The notes under the pieces: model-generated
The model's database searches: none
What the model was told of the DNA's origin: nothing
Seen by the model: only the letters and a program-made list of their open reading frames with translations
Made by a program: the position numbers and the translations under genes
Shown here: positions 27,885 through 35,791 of the stretch, in pieces
Numbering within the stretch: position 1 is the first letter of the stretch
Layout: each line of letters starts with the position of its first letter
Assembly (NCBI GenBank): GCA_002869185.1
Contig: PKTN01000001.1
Location: 124,001 to 188,000, forward strand
Length of the DNA stretch: 64,000 nt
Source: Denitrovibrio sp.
Lineage (GTDB): Bacteria > Chrysiogenota > Deferribacteres > Deferribacterales > Geovibrionaceae
Direction: 5' to 3'

Positions 27885-28504
27885 GGCTTTTTACCAGAGA
27901 TCACGACAAAGCCACCCTGACCATATCCTTCAATAGGCTCTTCATGTGTAGTGAGGGTTGTGTCTGTTAGTGTCTGCCATGAGATTATCTCTTGAAAACC
28001 TTCATTTTTTAGTAGGTTTATTATTTCTGTCGCACTATAGAATGTCGCTTCCTGATAAAATTCACTCTTATCCTTTTTAGCTATATACATACGACCAAGC
28101 TCTGTGTCTTTATCTACAAGACCTATGGCACACCTTCCGCCCTTTTTTAAAATTCGTGAGATTTCTTTTAGAGACTGCGCAGGGTCAGTCACGAAGCAGA
28201 TAGTTGTGACCATGACAACCCAGTCAAAAACATATGATCTGAGTGGTAATGATTCAGCTGTTCCTTCTATTACATCAATACCGAGCTCAATAGCCTTGAT
28301 ATACATCTCTTTCGTAGGCTCGATGCCAAGGTTGATCCCTAACGGTTTCGCAAATTTGCCAGTACCTATACCTATCTCGACAGTCTTTCCGCTAATGCCT
28401 AAAGCTTTCATGGCCTTAAGCTCAGAATCATAGGCTATACAGTATTTGTCAAACCATGCGTCGTATTTTTCAGTATTAGTTCTAAATGCCTTGTTTTTGA
28501 GCAT
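27881..28504 (-). CDS. SAM-dependent methyltransferase (class I)
   Basis: A 207-residue UbiE/Methyltransf_11-like protein with SAM motif VEIGIGTGKFAKPLG and post-motif segments DWVVMVTTICFV and LKEISRILKKGGRCAIG. The substrate is not evident. No clear ribosome site lies before the ATG. It is convergent with the b5-like gene. Confidence 0.75.
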   Translation of the reverse strand: MLKNKAFRTNTEKYDAWFDKYCIAYDSELKAMKALGISGKTVEIGIGTGKFAKPLGINLGIEPTKEMYIKAIELGIDVIEGTAESLPLRSYVFDWVVMVTTICFVTDPAQSLKEISRILKKGGRCAIGLVDKDTELGRMYIAKKDKSEFYQEATFYSATEIINLLKNEGFQEIISWQTLTDTTLTTHEEPIEGYGQGGFVVISGKKP

Positions 28505-28558
28505 ATGCCATTATATAATTAATTTAGTATTGAATACAATTTTATTTGAGGATTTATC

Positions 28559-28882
28559 ATGCACAAAGTTCTTATCTTTGTCGACGAAGAGCCTTGCGAA
28601 GCTGGCTGAATGCCTATGTATGCCCCTTCCGTGAGTGGGGGAGATGCAGAGAGTGGAATGGCTCGTGATCTTTATGATAAGCTAACTGATACTCATCACA
28701 AAGAATTTGAGGTTTTGACAGTACCAGTGGGGTCACCTGAGGCCTTTTTAGATGCTGATGAATATTTAGCTATAGATTGTGAAGATATAAATCCAGTCGT
28801 ATTTCTTGATGGAATAAAGATAATAAATGGGACAGAGGATGTTAGGCTGATATTAGAAAGGCTGGATAAAAATCTACTGTAG
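28559..28882 (+). CDS. Candidate selenoprotein, thioredoxin-fold-like, with in-frame TGA at codon 17
   Basis: A GAGG site (28548-28551) stands seven bases before the ATG at 28559, giving MHKVLIFVDEEPCEAG then TGA (28607-28609), after which the frame stays open to 28882. The first strand plus cysteine loop (C13, with the TGA codon at 17) and the closing PVVFLDGIKIINGTED look like a small thioredoxin or ArsD-like fold. Bases 28626-28641 can form a hairpin (CTTCC/GGGGG, loop GTGAGT) whose loop begins with G and starts 21 bases after the TGA, within the range known for bacterial SECIS elements. Alternatives are a nonsense pseudogene, or re-initiation at the ATG directly after the TGA (28610), which would give a 90-residue protein. 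Confidence 0.5.
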
Positions 28883-29278
28883 TAGGTTCAGTTCTTTAAT
28901 TTCATTTATTGTTTTTTCTAGTTCACTAATCTGAAATGGTTTAACCATCTTTTTGAAAATTTTAATCTCGTCTAGCTCTTCTTCACTGATAGTAGTGTCA
29001 AAAGCTGAGAAAATTACGATAAGAGGCTTGTCGTCACCATTCTTGTTTATCTGTTGCAGCATTTCTATACCGTTCATTATAGGCATAACAATATCGGTAA
29101 AGATTACATCAGGTTTGATCTTGTAATACTGCTCTAGCCCTATGTGCCCATCTTCGGCATAGTGTACTTAGTAAAAATATGAATCTAAGATTTTAGCCAG
29201 TGAAGTCCTTGTTAAGACTTCATCCTCAACAACCAGAACTCTCATAGGCAATTTGTTAAATGATGTAAATCCACTCAT
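28874..29278 (-). pseudogene. Single-domain response regulator interrupted by in-frame TAA
   Basis: The frame from the ATG at 29278 reads a CheY-like receiver: MRVLVVEDEVLTRTS with the acidic pair, then TAA at 29168-29170 (codon 37), then VHYAEDGHIGLEQYY, the phospho-acceptor strand VIFTDIVMPIMNG, and the lysine of KKMVKPFQ. All expected receiver motifs exist if the stop is read through, and no frameshift is present. The part after the stop alone would start at M29086 without the first beta strand and acidic pocket, so it would not fold as a receiver. It is probably a recent nonsense pseudogene or a sequence error. Confidence 0.78.
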
Positions 29279-29365
29279 ACTATACTTTATCACAAAACTT
29301 GAACAATGTGTGCAAAATAATTATTGAAAAAGTTTAACTCTAACTGTATGATTCAGCTTCATTAT

Positions 29366-29437
29366 AGGAGCGTAGCTCAGTGGGAGAGCATTGCCTTGAC
29401 GTGGCAAGGGTCGGCGGTTCGAAACCGCCCGTTCCTA
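29366..29437 (+). tRNA. tRNA-Val (anticodon GAC)
   Basis: The cloverleaf can be drawn completely: acceptor AGGAGCG with CGTTCCT, D-stem GCTC/GAGC, anticodon stem TTGCC/GGCAA with loop TTGACGT (anticodon GAC), T-stem GGCGG/CCGCC with loop TTCGAAA. CCA is not encoded. T54 and A58 are present, the positions that the nearby TtuA/TrmI operon would modify. Confidence 0.93.
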
Positions 29438-29454
29438 TTTTATAACCATCTGAA

Positions 29455-29483
29455 GAGCCAGTACTTTTTGTGCTGGTTTTTTT
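29455..29483 (+). terminator. Terminator of tRNA-Val
   Basis: CCAGTAC and GTGCTGG pair (one G-U) across a T5 loop, followed by seven T residues. Confidence 0.8.
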
Positions 29484-29771
29484 GTTATTGAACCTAACGC
29501 TGACTGGTCATGAATTCTCATGGACACAGAGTAAATATCCCTGTCTTAGTCGTATAATTTCAATATATTGCAAGTTATTACCCAGTGTTTTTTGGCTAAC
29601 AAAAACATAGGTAGTATTACTGTTTTTTTTCGTGAAGAACTACTTGTATGGTTTCTAATTTATTAATAAATAACACTAAAATACAATCAGTTATTCTGTT
29701 GATTTGTGCAATTTGTTTAATGCTTGTATATATTTCTATAAGTACTAATATTATTTTAAGTGGGAGTTATT

Positions 29772-30434
29772 ATGAATAAAAAAGAAATGTCTGTATTTCT
29801 TCTTGATGACCATGCTGTCTTACGTGAGAGTCTTTGCATTCTTATGAATAAAGAGACTGACATGAACGTGTGCGGAACTGCTTCTGACGTTGCTGATGCT
29901 GTGAGTAAGCTTTTTAAAGTTCATGCAGACATAATCATTGTCGATCTTTCCCTCGAAAACTCAAACGGGATGGACTTTATAAAAACGATCAAAGCAAGAT
30001 ATGAAGACATCCGCGTAATAGTTCTTTCGATGCATGATGAGCTGGTTTTTGCTGAACGGTGCCTTCGTTCTGGTGCAGATGGTTATATTATGAAAAGTGA
30101 AAAGCCATCAGTTCTTTTAAGTGCTATCCGTCAGGTTATGAATGGGAAAATCTACTTAAGCGAAAAAATGATCCAATACATAGTTGCTAAATCGATGAAT
30201 CAGAAGAATGCTTCAGAAAAAGATGTTGTAGAATCACTTTCTGATAGAGAATTTCAGGTTTTTCAATATATAGGAGAGGGATATCTCTCTAAACAGATGG
30301 CTGATTTCTTAAATCTTAGTGTAAAAACTATTGATTCTCTTAGGGAAAATATAAAGCACAAATTAGGGCTTGAGAATGCTTCAGAGCTAACCCGATATGC
30401 AATCAAATGGGTTCACTCAAAAGGCATATTATAG
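29772..30434 (+). CDS. NarL/FixJ-family response regulator
   Basis: The start at 29772 has a GGGAG site five bases upstream. The 220-residue protein has a receiver domain (FLLDDHAVLRE, phospho-acceptor Asp in IIIVDLSLENSNG, LSMHDE, KSEKPS) and a LuxR-type helix-turn-helix (LSDREFQVFQYIGEGYLSKQ). The kinase gene follows after 13 bases and a reductase operon comes next, so it probably controls that operon in response to an electron acceptor. The 288-base spacer before it shows only AT-rich sequence. Confidence 0.87.
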   Translation: MNKKEMSVFLLDDHAVLRESLCILMNKETDMNVCGTASDVADAVSKLFKVHADIIIVDLSLENSNGMDFIKTIKARYEDIRVIVLSMHDELVFAERCLRSGADGYIMKSEKPSVLLSAIRQVMNGKIYLSEKMIQYIVAKSMNQKNASEKDVVESLSDREFQVFQYIGEGYLSKQMADFLNLSVKTIDSLRENIKHKLGLENASELTRYAIKWVHSKGIL

Positions 30435-30447
30435 TGTGGAGATAAAA

Positions 30448-31872
30448 TTGAAAATGACGAATGCTCTAACAATCACAGACCTCCAAAAGGAGCTGTTGGC
30501 TGTTAAGCAGACCTATAACGAACTTCATTGTCATGACCAGCGTAAAATGCTTGCTCTGGATGATGTTCCTGTTTTTGAACTGACCATAGACAAAGAAGCA
30601 AAGATCACTAATCTCAGCAAGGGCTTCGAAAAAGTTATGGAATACACTTGCGAAGATTATCTAAATAAATCATTTACAGAACTGTTGGCTGATGAGGATG
30701 AGATTACTGGTCATTATGCCAATTTCGAAATGTTTAAAGTGAAAGGTACTATTTATAAAAAGCATTGGCGTATGAAGAAGCCGAGTGGCGAGGTGATCAC
30801 CGTAATGCATAGTGCGCGTGCGATCTATGATGATTGCGGTGAATTTAACGGTGCTGTAGGCTTTGTCTTAGATGTTTCTGCATCAGTAAATGCAAACAGG
30901 GCTCTTGTCCGTTCTGAGCGTGAAAAGAGGCTTATTCTAGATATAATGTCGGAAGGTGTCATATATTTTGACAAAGAGTTGAAAGTTATCTGGGCTAACA
31001 GAGTTATGTCTGATTTCTTTGGCAGTTTTGCAGATGATATAGAAAATAAACGATGCCGTGAGTTCTGTCCAGGACGTAACACTGGTTGTGCCACATGTCC
31101 AATCATGAAATCTCTGCATACAAAAACGAAACAAATATCTGAAGTTTCATACAATAGTATATCTTGCGTTATGCAGGTACACCCTGTTCTGGATAATGAT
31201 GAAGATATAATCTCTTTGGTAACAGTTATTACAGATATAACAGAGAGAAAGCTTTTAGAGAGACAGATAGTTGATCTGAGCAATAATGAGCGTAAAAGGA
31301 TCGGTCACGACCTACATGATGGTCTTGGTCAGATGCTGTCCGCTATCTCTATTATGTCATCCAGCTTGCTTGATATTATGGATAAAAAAGAGGGGCAGGA
31401 GTTTGAGCTTGTCCAAAAGATTGTAAAGCATACAGACGAATCACAGGAGATGATGCGTAGAATTCTTGATGGATTATGCCCAGTGTTTGATTGAGTGCAG
31501 GATTTTGGAAAAAACATAGAGTCACTTGCGTCACGCCAGTATGCTGTATATAAGGTCAAATGTAATCTCACATTAAGCCACGAAATCGAGTTTGAAGACG
31601 AAAACATAGGCAATCACCTGTATATGATAATCAGAGAAGCCTTGAACAATGCAGTAAAACACAGCAAATGTACTGAAATTGATATCAACATTTATAAAGA
31701 AAACGAAAATATTTTTATTCAAATCAATGATAATGGTGTTGGAGTGGATGAACTTAAAAGTGATCAAGGTTATGGTTTTAGGATTATGCGCTACCGTGCA
31801 TCAGTCATTGGCGCCACTCTTGATATTACGAGCAGACCACCCAGCGGAACCAAAATTTCAATCAAACTATAA
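30448..31872 (+). pseudogene. NarX-type PAS histidine kinase interrupted by in-frame TGA
   Basis: The start is either TTG 30448 (GGAG six bases upstream) or ATG 30454. Two PAS domains lead to a HisKA_3 dimerisation box (NERKRIGHDLHDGLGQ, phospho-His) and, after a TGA at 31492-31494, the HATPase part (EALNNAVKHSKC, INDNGVGVDE). The stop lies in the linker just after GLCPVFD, and the same frame continues to 31872. The second PAS contains four cysteines (CREFCPGRNTGCATC), a possible metal or redox site. Without read-through the kinase lacks its ATP-binding domain and cannot phosphorylate the regulator. Confidence 0.8.
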
Positions 31873-32030
31873 TCCCCAGTAATCTTACTCTCTCATTACA
31901 GTAGTTTTACTGTCCAATAACCAGCTCTATTTACCACTTTTTACAGGAACATGTCCCGATTCAACTAAATGTCGTAAGTACTTATAGTTATCCTTAGGTA
32001 TTGAATTATTACTAACCTTAGGAGGATAAG

Positions 32031-33557
32031 ATGCAATCTGTATTAAAGAAAGGGATCTTAACAATTATCAGTGTATCGCTTATGTTTTTTGCAGCCGTTG
32101 GGTACGCAAAAGATAGAGTTTATAGGACTGATGTCGTTGTAGTAGGTGCAGGTGGTTCAGGGCTTGCTGCTGCTGTATCTGCTGCTCAAAATGGCGCAAA
32201 AGTTATTGTGCTTGAGAAAATGGCTATAGCAGGAGGAAGCACAAACTATGCTGAAGGTCTGTTTGCTATTGGCACAAAACAGCTGAGAAATGACGGCTTT
32301 GATATTAGTAAATCAGAGTTTTATAAACAAATCATGGAGTACGGGCACTTCCGTACTGATGCAAGACTGCTTAGACAGTTTGTAGAAGAATCAGATACAA
32401 CAATCGAATGGCTTGAAAGCCTCGGTGTTGGATTCGACGCAGTAAAAATGTCTTATGCAGACTCCCCTGTATGGCACCTTGTGCTCGATTATAAAGAGTT
32501 TCATCACGGTGCTGCTCTTGTAAACCGTCTGCTGGACGTAGGTGACGAGCTTGGCGTTAAAGTAATGTACGAAACACCAGGAACAAGCCTTATTTACAAA
32601 AACGGCGCTGTGCAAGGTGTAGAAGGTGTGGATGCTAAAGGTAACAAAGTTATTGTAAAAGCTAAGTCTGTTATCATTGCAACAGGTGGATTTCCTAACA
32701 GTAAAGCGATGATCGATAAATACACACGTTTTGACGGTGATAAGATCATTGGTACTCTTCCACTTCAAAAAAACGGTGACGGAATCAATATGTCTATGAA
32801 AGTCGGCGCTGCAACAGAAGGCTGGGGACTTATGCTTCACCAAGCAACAAGAGGACCTGGGGTTAAACCTTTTGGTGATCTCTTTACAATGGTATGGCAG
32901 CCTGCTCTCTGGGTTAACAAATTCGGTAAAAGATTTGTAGACGAAACAGCTGTATTCAGCTTTGTACATGCCGCAAATAGTGTTGAACATCAACCAGGTT
33001 CATTCGCATGGGAAGTATTTGACCAAGAAACATTTGATAAATATACCAAAGTTGATGGTATAGAAGCTGGTATCGGCGTTATCATCCCTATCGGTACAAA
33101 ACTTACTAATCTCGAAGCAGAATTCGCAAAATCAGAAAAAGACGGCAACCCTAATGCTGTAAGAGCTAACACTATTGAAGAGCTAGCTAAAAAGATGAAA
33201 GTTGACCCAAAAATTCTTAAGAAAACTATCAAGAATTACAACGGATATAAAGAAAACAATCTTGATAAAGAGTTCTGGATGGATCCTAAATGGATTATGC
33301 CTGTTAAAAAATCAACATACTATGCTATCAAAATATTTCCACAGGCATATGTTTCTCTTGGCGGCGTAAAAATCAATGAACGTATGCAAGCCCTTGACCA
33401 AAACGATAACGTTATAAAAGGTCTGTATACTGTTGGTTGTGATGTTGGCGGACTTTATGGAGATACATATACTCTGTTCGCTTCTGGTTCTGCTTTCGGT
33501 ATCGCACAAACCTCCGGAAGACTTGCAGGAGCTGATGCTGCTAAAAGTCTGAAATAG
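32031..33557 (+). CDS. Exported flavoprotein reductase (methacrylate/fumarate/urocanate reductase-like)
   Basis: A 508-residue protein with a Sec signal (about 26 residues, cut after GYAKD or nearby), FAD site VVVVGAGGSGLAAAVSAAQ, and the FRD-family C-terminal block GLYTVGCDVGGLYGDTY. The substrate cap contains HGAALVNRLL and RGPGVKPFG. The usual TMGG near the C-terminus reads SLGG here, as expected of the divergent branch of periplasmic flavin reductases. It lacks covalent FMN and haem domains, so it needs the cytochrome encoded two genes downstream. The context (two-component system, barrel, multiheme cytochrome) is like the methacrylate reductase (Mrd/Mcc) operons known from Geobacter and Deferribacteres. 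Its real substrate is not fixed by sequence. Confidence 0.82.
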   Translation: MQSVLKKGILTIISVSLMFFAAVGYAKDRVYRTDVVVVGAGGSGLAAAVSAAQNGAKVIVLEKMAIAGGSTNYAEGLFAIGTKQLRNDGFDISKSEFYKQIMEYGHFRTDARLLRQFVEESDTTIEWLESLGVGFDAVKMSYADSPVWHLVLDYKEFHHGAALVNRLLDVGDELGVKVMYETPGTSLIYKNGAVQGVEGVDAKGNKVIVKAKSVIIATGGFPNSKAMIDKYTRFDGDKIIGTLPLQKNGDGINMSMKVGAATEGWGLMLHQATRGPGVKPFGDLFTMVWQPALWVNKFGKRFVDETAVFSFVHAANSVEHQPGSFAWEVFDQETFDKYTKVDGIEAGIGVIIPIGTKLTNLEAEFAKSEKDGNPNAVRANTIEELAKKMKVDPKILKKTIKNYNGYKENNLDKEFWMDPKWIMPVKKSTYYAIKIFPQAYVSLGGVKINERMQALDQNDNVIKGLYTVGCDVGGLYGDTYTLFASGSAFGIAQTSGRLAGADAAKSLK

Positions 33558-33580
33558 ATTTCTCATTCGTTCCTTTGTAG

Positions 33581-33614
33581 TAGCGGTCATTCATAATAAT
33601 GTGTGACCGCTTTT
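33581..33614 (+). terminator. Intercistronic hairpin after the flavoprotein gene
   Basis: AGCGGTCA and TGACCGCT pair, followed by TTTT. It lies between two genes expected in one operon, so it may act as a partial terminator or processing site. Confidence 0.65.
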
Positions 33615-33642
33615 CCCCTTGCATTCAATATAGGAGTTAAAA

Positions 33643-34536
33643 ATGAAAATGAATAAATTAATAACAACAGTAGTGATGTGTTTTTCTATGATGATGTTCT
33701 CTGCTTTAACATCATTTGCAACAGAAAACGGTAACCAAGCATCTGTGAATGGTCCTGAAGGTTCAATGGCTGGAGCGATTCCACCTCCTGGTATGTACCT
33801 CTTGTCATACACTAATTATTTTCACTCTGATAGATTCAACGATTCAGACGGGAACAGCGTTGTTCCTGGATTTGAAGTGACAGGTACAGTTGAAACTTTA
33901 CGTACTGTCTTTGTTTCTAAACAGAAATTTTTAGGTGGTAATCTTGGTGTGCAGGCTATACTACCATTTGTATCATTAAGCGTAAAAAACCCACTTGGCT
34001 CAGATACCAAGTCTGGCATGGGTGACCTCTGCGTAGGTGTATTCGACTCATGGCATTTCAAAAACTGGCACTTTGCCTTCGGTCCAGAAGTATTCTTGCC
34101 AATAGGTGACTATGATAAAAACGACATCGCAAACATAGGTTCAAACTACTATACATTCGAACCTGTTTTCGCTTTTACTTACTTAAGTGATGGCGGTTTT
34201 GAAGTGTCCAGTAAATTTATGTACAACATAAATACTGAGAATAATGACACTAACTACAAATCAGGTGATGAATTCCACTTTGACGGCTTTGTTGGTCAAC
34301 ACTTCAAAAAAATCACTACAGGTTTCAACGGTTATGCTTACAAACAGATCACTGATGACAAACTCAACGGCGACAAATATTTAGATGGAAATAAAGGTCA
34401 GGTTGTTGGTGTTGGTCCAGAGATAGCATTCAACTATCACCAAATAGGATTTCACTTTAAACTTCACAAAGAGTTTGCTGTAGAAAATAAAGCTGTAACA
34501 GACAAATTATGGTTCAGAATGAACTTCTCATTCTAA
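33643..34536 (+). CDS. Outer-membrane beta-barrel protein (SphA/MetA-pathway-like)
   Basis: A 297-residue protein with a signal peptide and a PPPGMYLLSYTNYFHSD segment characteristic of the SphA family of outer-membrane channels. The remainder alternates short hydrophobic and polar strands and ends in Phe (NFSF), as outer-membrane barrels do. Placed between the flavoprotein and the cytochrome, it could let the reductase substrate into the periplasm, as proposed for barrel proteins in methacrylate-reductase operons. The specific cargo is unknown. A GGAG site precedes the ATG. Confidence 0.75.
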   Translation: MKMNKLITTVVMCFSMMMFSALTSFATENGNQASVNGPEGSMAGAIPPPGMYLLSYTNYFHSDRFNDSDGNSVVPGFEVTGTVETLRTVFVSKQKFLGGNLGVQAILPFVSLSVKNPLGSDTKSGMGDLCVGVFDSWHFKNWHFAFGPEVFLPIGDYDKNDIANIGSNYYTFEPVFAFTYLSDGGFEVSSKFMYNINTENNDTNYKSGDEFHFDGFVGQHFKKITTGFNGYAYKQITDDKLNGDKYLDGNKGQVVGVGPEIAFNYHQIGFHFKLHKEFAVENKAVTDKLWFRMNFSF

Positions 34537-34550
34537 TTATAAAATTCTAG

Positions 34551-34576
34551 GCGGTTGGATAATTTCGACCGCTTTT
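34551..34576 (+). terminator. Intercistronic hairpin after the barrel gene
   Basis: GCGGT and ACCGC pair across a TGGATAATTTCG loop with T5 downstream. The stem core repeats that of the hairpin one gene upstream. Confidence 0.6.
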
Positions 34577-34597
34577 TCTAACTTGAGGGATATTTAT

Positions 34598-35254
34598 ATG
34601 AAGATAAATTCAATTTTTTTAGTTTTAATTTTAGTATTTACAATATCGTCTGTTGTTTATGCTGAAGGCTTTCCGTTTAATTGCTCCGAGTGCCACGAAT
34701 CGCCATCTGAGATATTTAAAGATGGTCATGCAAAGATAGGCAATTTTGACAAGTGCTTTGACTGCCACGAGCCTTCTAGCAATGCGAAAACTTTGGGTGA
34801 GAGGGTACATAAAATACATTTTTCAGACATGGGGGTTAATAAAGAGACATGTACTTCCTGTCATGCACCAGACAGTGAAGGGAATATATATGTGGTTCAC
34901 GACAGTGAAATCTATTTTGGACCTGATGAAATGGACGGATTAGTTCAAAAATTTCAGACATGGATGGACTCTGAAGAGTTAGCAGATTCTCATAATAAAG
35001 CTGGGGTATACTGCAATAGCTGTCATGAAAGGTATGACCCAGATGATGTTGATAATATGTCTAAAAAATGCAAAGGCTGCCATGGTGAGTTCAAAGATGT
35101 TGCATCATTTACAGCAGATTTCGAAAGAAATCCTCATAAATCTCATTTTGGCAAACTAAGCTGTGTAAAATGCCACAATGTTCACGAATCATTTAAGGAT
35201 TATTGTGATAAATGTCATCATACAAATATGAAATGGACAAAAAGATTAAAATAG
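34598..35254 (+). CDS. Periplasmic seven-haem c-type cytochrome
   Basis: The ATG at 34598 has a GAGGGA site; the codon at 34583 would overlap it. After a signal peptide the 218-residue protein carries seven CxxCH haem sites: CSECH, CFDCH, CTSCH, CNSCH, CKGCH, CVKCH and CDKCH. It should pass electrons from the membrane quinol pool to the flavoprotein reductase of this operon. Mcc of the described methacrylate system has four haems, so this partner is larger. Surplus histidines in the sequence probably serve as second axial ligands. Confidence 0.85.
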   Translation: MKINSIFLVLILVFTISSVVYAEGFPFNCSECHESPSEIFKDGHAKIGNFDKCFDCHEPSSNAKTLGERVHKIHFSDMGVNKETCTSCHAPDSEGNIYVVHDSEIYFGPDEMDGLVQKFQTWMDSEELADSHNKAGVYCNSCHERYDPDDVDNMSKKCKGCHGEFKDVASFTADFERNPHKSHFGKLSCVKCHNVHESFKDYCDKCHHTNMKWTKRLK

Positions 35255-35277
35255 GAAATTTCCAACATAAATATAAT

Positions 35278-35309
35278 AGTCGAGGGTTGATCTCTCGGCT
35301 TTTTTTTTC
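35278..35309 (+). terminator. Terminator of the reductase-cytochrome operon
   Basis: A CGAG/CTCG-based stem around GTTGATC, followed by nine T residues. Confidence 0.7.
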
Positions 35310-35388
35310 AGCATTAGTGGCTCAAAATGGTGGTACAGAGAAGTGTAATCCTTCCATTTTAATCACTTATAGGTATGTATAAAAAATC

Positions 35389-35469
35389 GGGGCAGGAGGA
35401 TGAACCGTCCCCCTGCGTGTATAGTAATGGCATGATTGGGGTGACACCTGTCTATACACTTCCCCGCAA
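35389..35469. repeat. Nested double-hairpin element (REP/REPIN-like)
   Basis: CGGGG and CCCCG bracket two hairpins: GCAGG-A-GGA / TCC-C-CCTGC (35393-35417) and GTGTATAG / CTATACAC (35417-35461). The word GAACCGTCCCCCTG resembles the conserved head of REP elements linked to IS200-like transposases. On the minus strand the outer part ends in a T-run, so it could also terminate the nifB operon, which ends at 35483. Confidence 0.5.
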
Positions 35470-35482
35470 AAGTCACTTTATA

Positions 35483-35779
35483 TTAGTTATTTAGTATCTT
35501 TGTCATCATGTATTTTATGTCTCTAAAGACGTAAATATCTTTTCCTTTTATTAAGCAATAGATAGGGTAACCGATCTCAGCACCAGAGATAACAGCTTCA
35601 CCATTTGGGATAAGGAGTGAAACTAATCTTTTTCCCGACTTTATAGTCATGCTGGTTGTTATGTGTCCTCTGTCTATATCTTCGCAAATCCCTTTAATAA
35701 GCTTATAACCATTATTTTGAAGGAGAGCTGCATCTTGTGCGGTCATTGGTTTTGGTGAGAAATTTTGTGTAAGGTCCAT
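35483..35779 (-). CDS. Small unknown protein downstream of nifB
   Basis: I do not recognise this 98-residue protein. The ATG at 35779 has GGAG six bases upstream; the ATG adjoining the nifB stop (35791) overlaps that site. It has an alpha/beta character (LLQNNGYKLIKGICEDI, SGKRLVSLLIPNGEAV, KGKDIYVFRDIKYMM) without cysteine clusters. It starts within 13 bases of the nifB stop, so it is co-expressed with nifB and may assist cofactor synthesis or its regulation. Confidence 0.6.
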   Translation of the reverse strand: MDLTQNFSPKPMTAQDAALLQNNGYKLIKGICEDIDRGHITTSMTIKSGKRLVSLLIPNGEAVISGAEIGYPIYCLIKGKDIYVFRDIKYMMTKILNN

Positions 35780-35791
35780 GTTTGACTCCAT

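Noticed and set aside
31492-31494. TGA of the histidine kinase as selenocysteine
   Set aside because: The stop is in a kinase linker, not a redox site, and no GC-rich hairpin follows within 40 bases.
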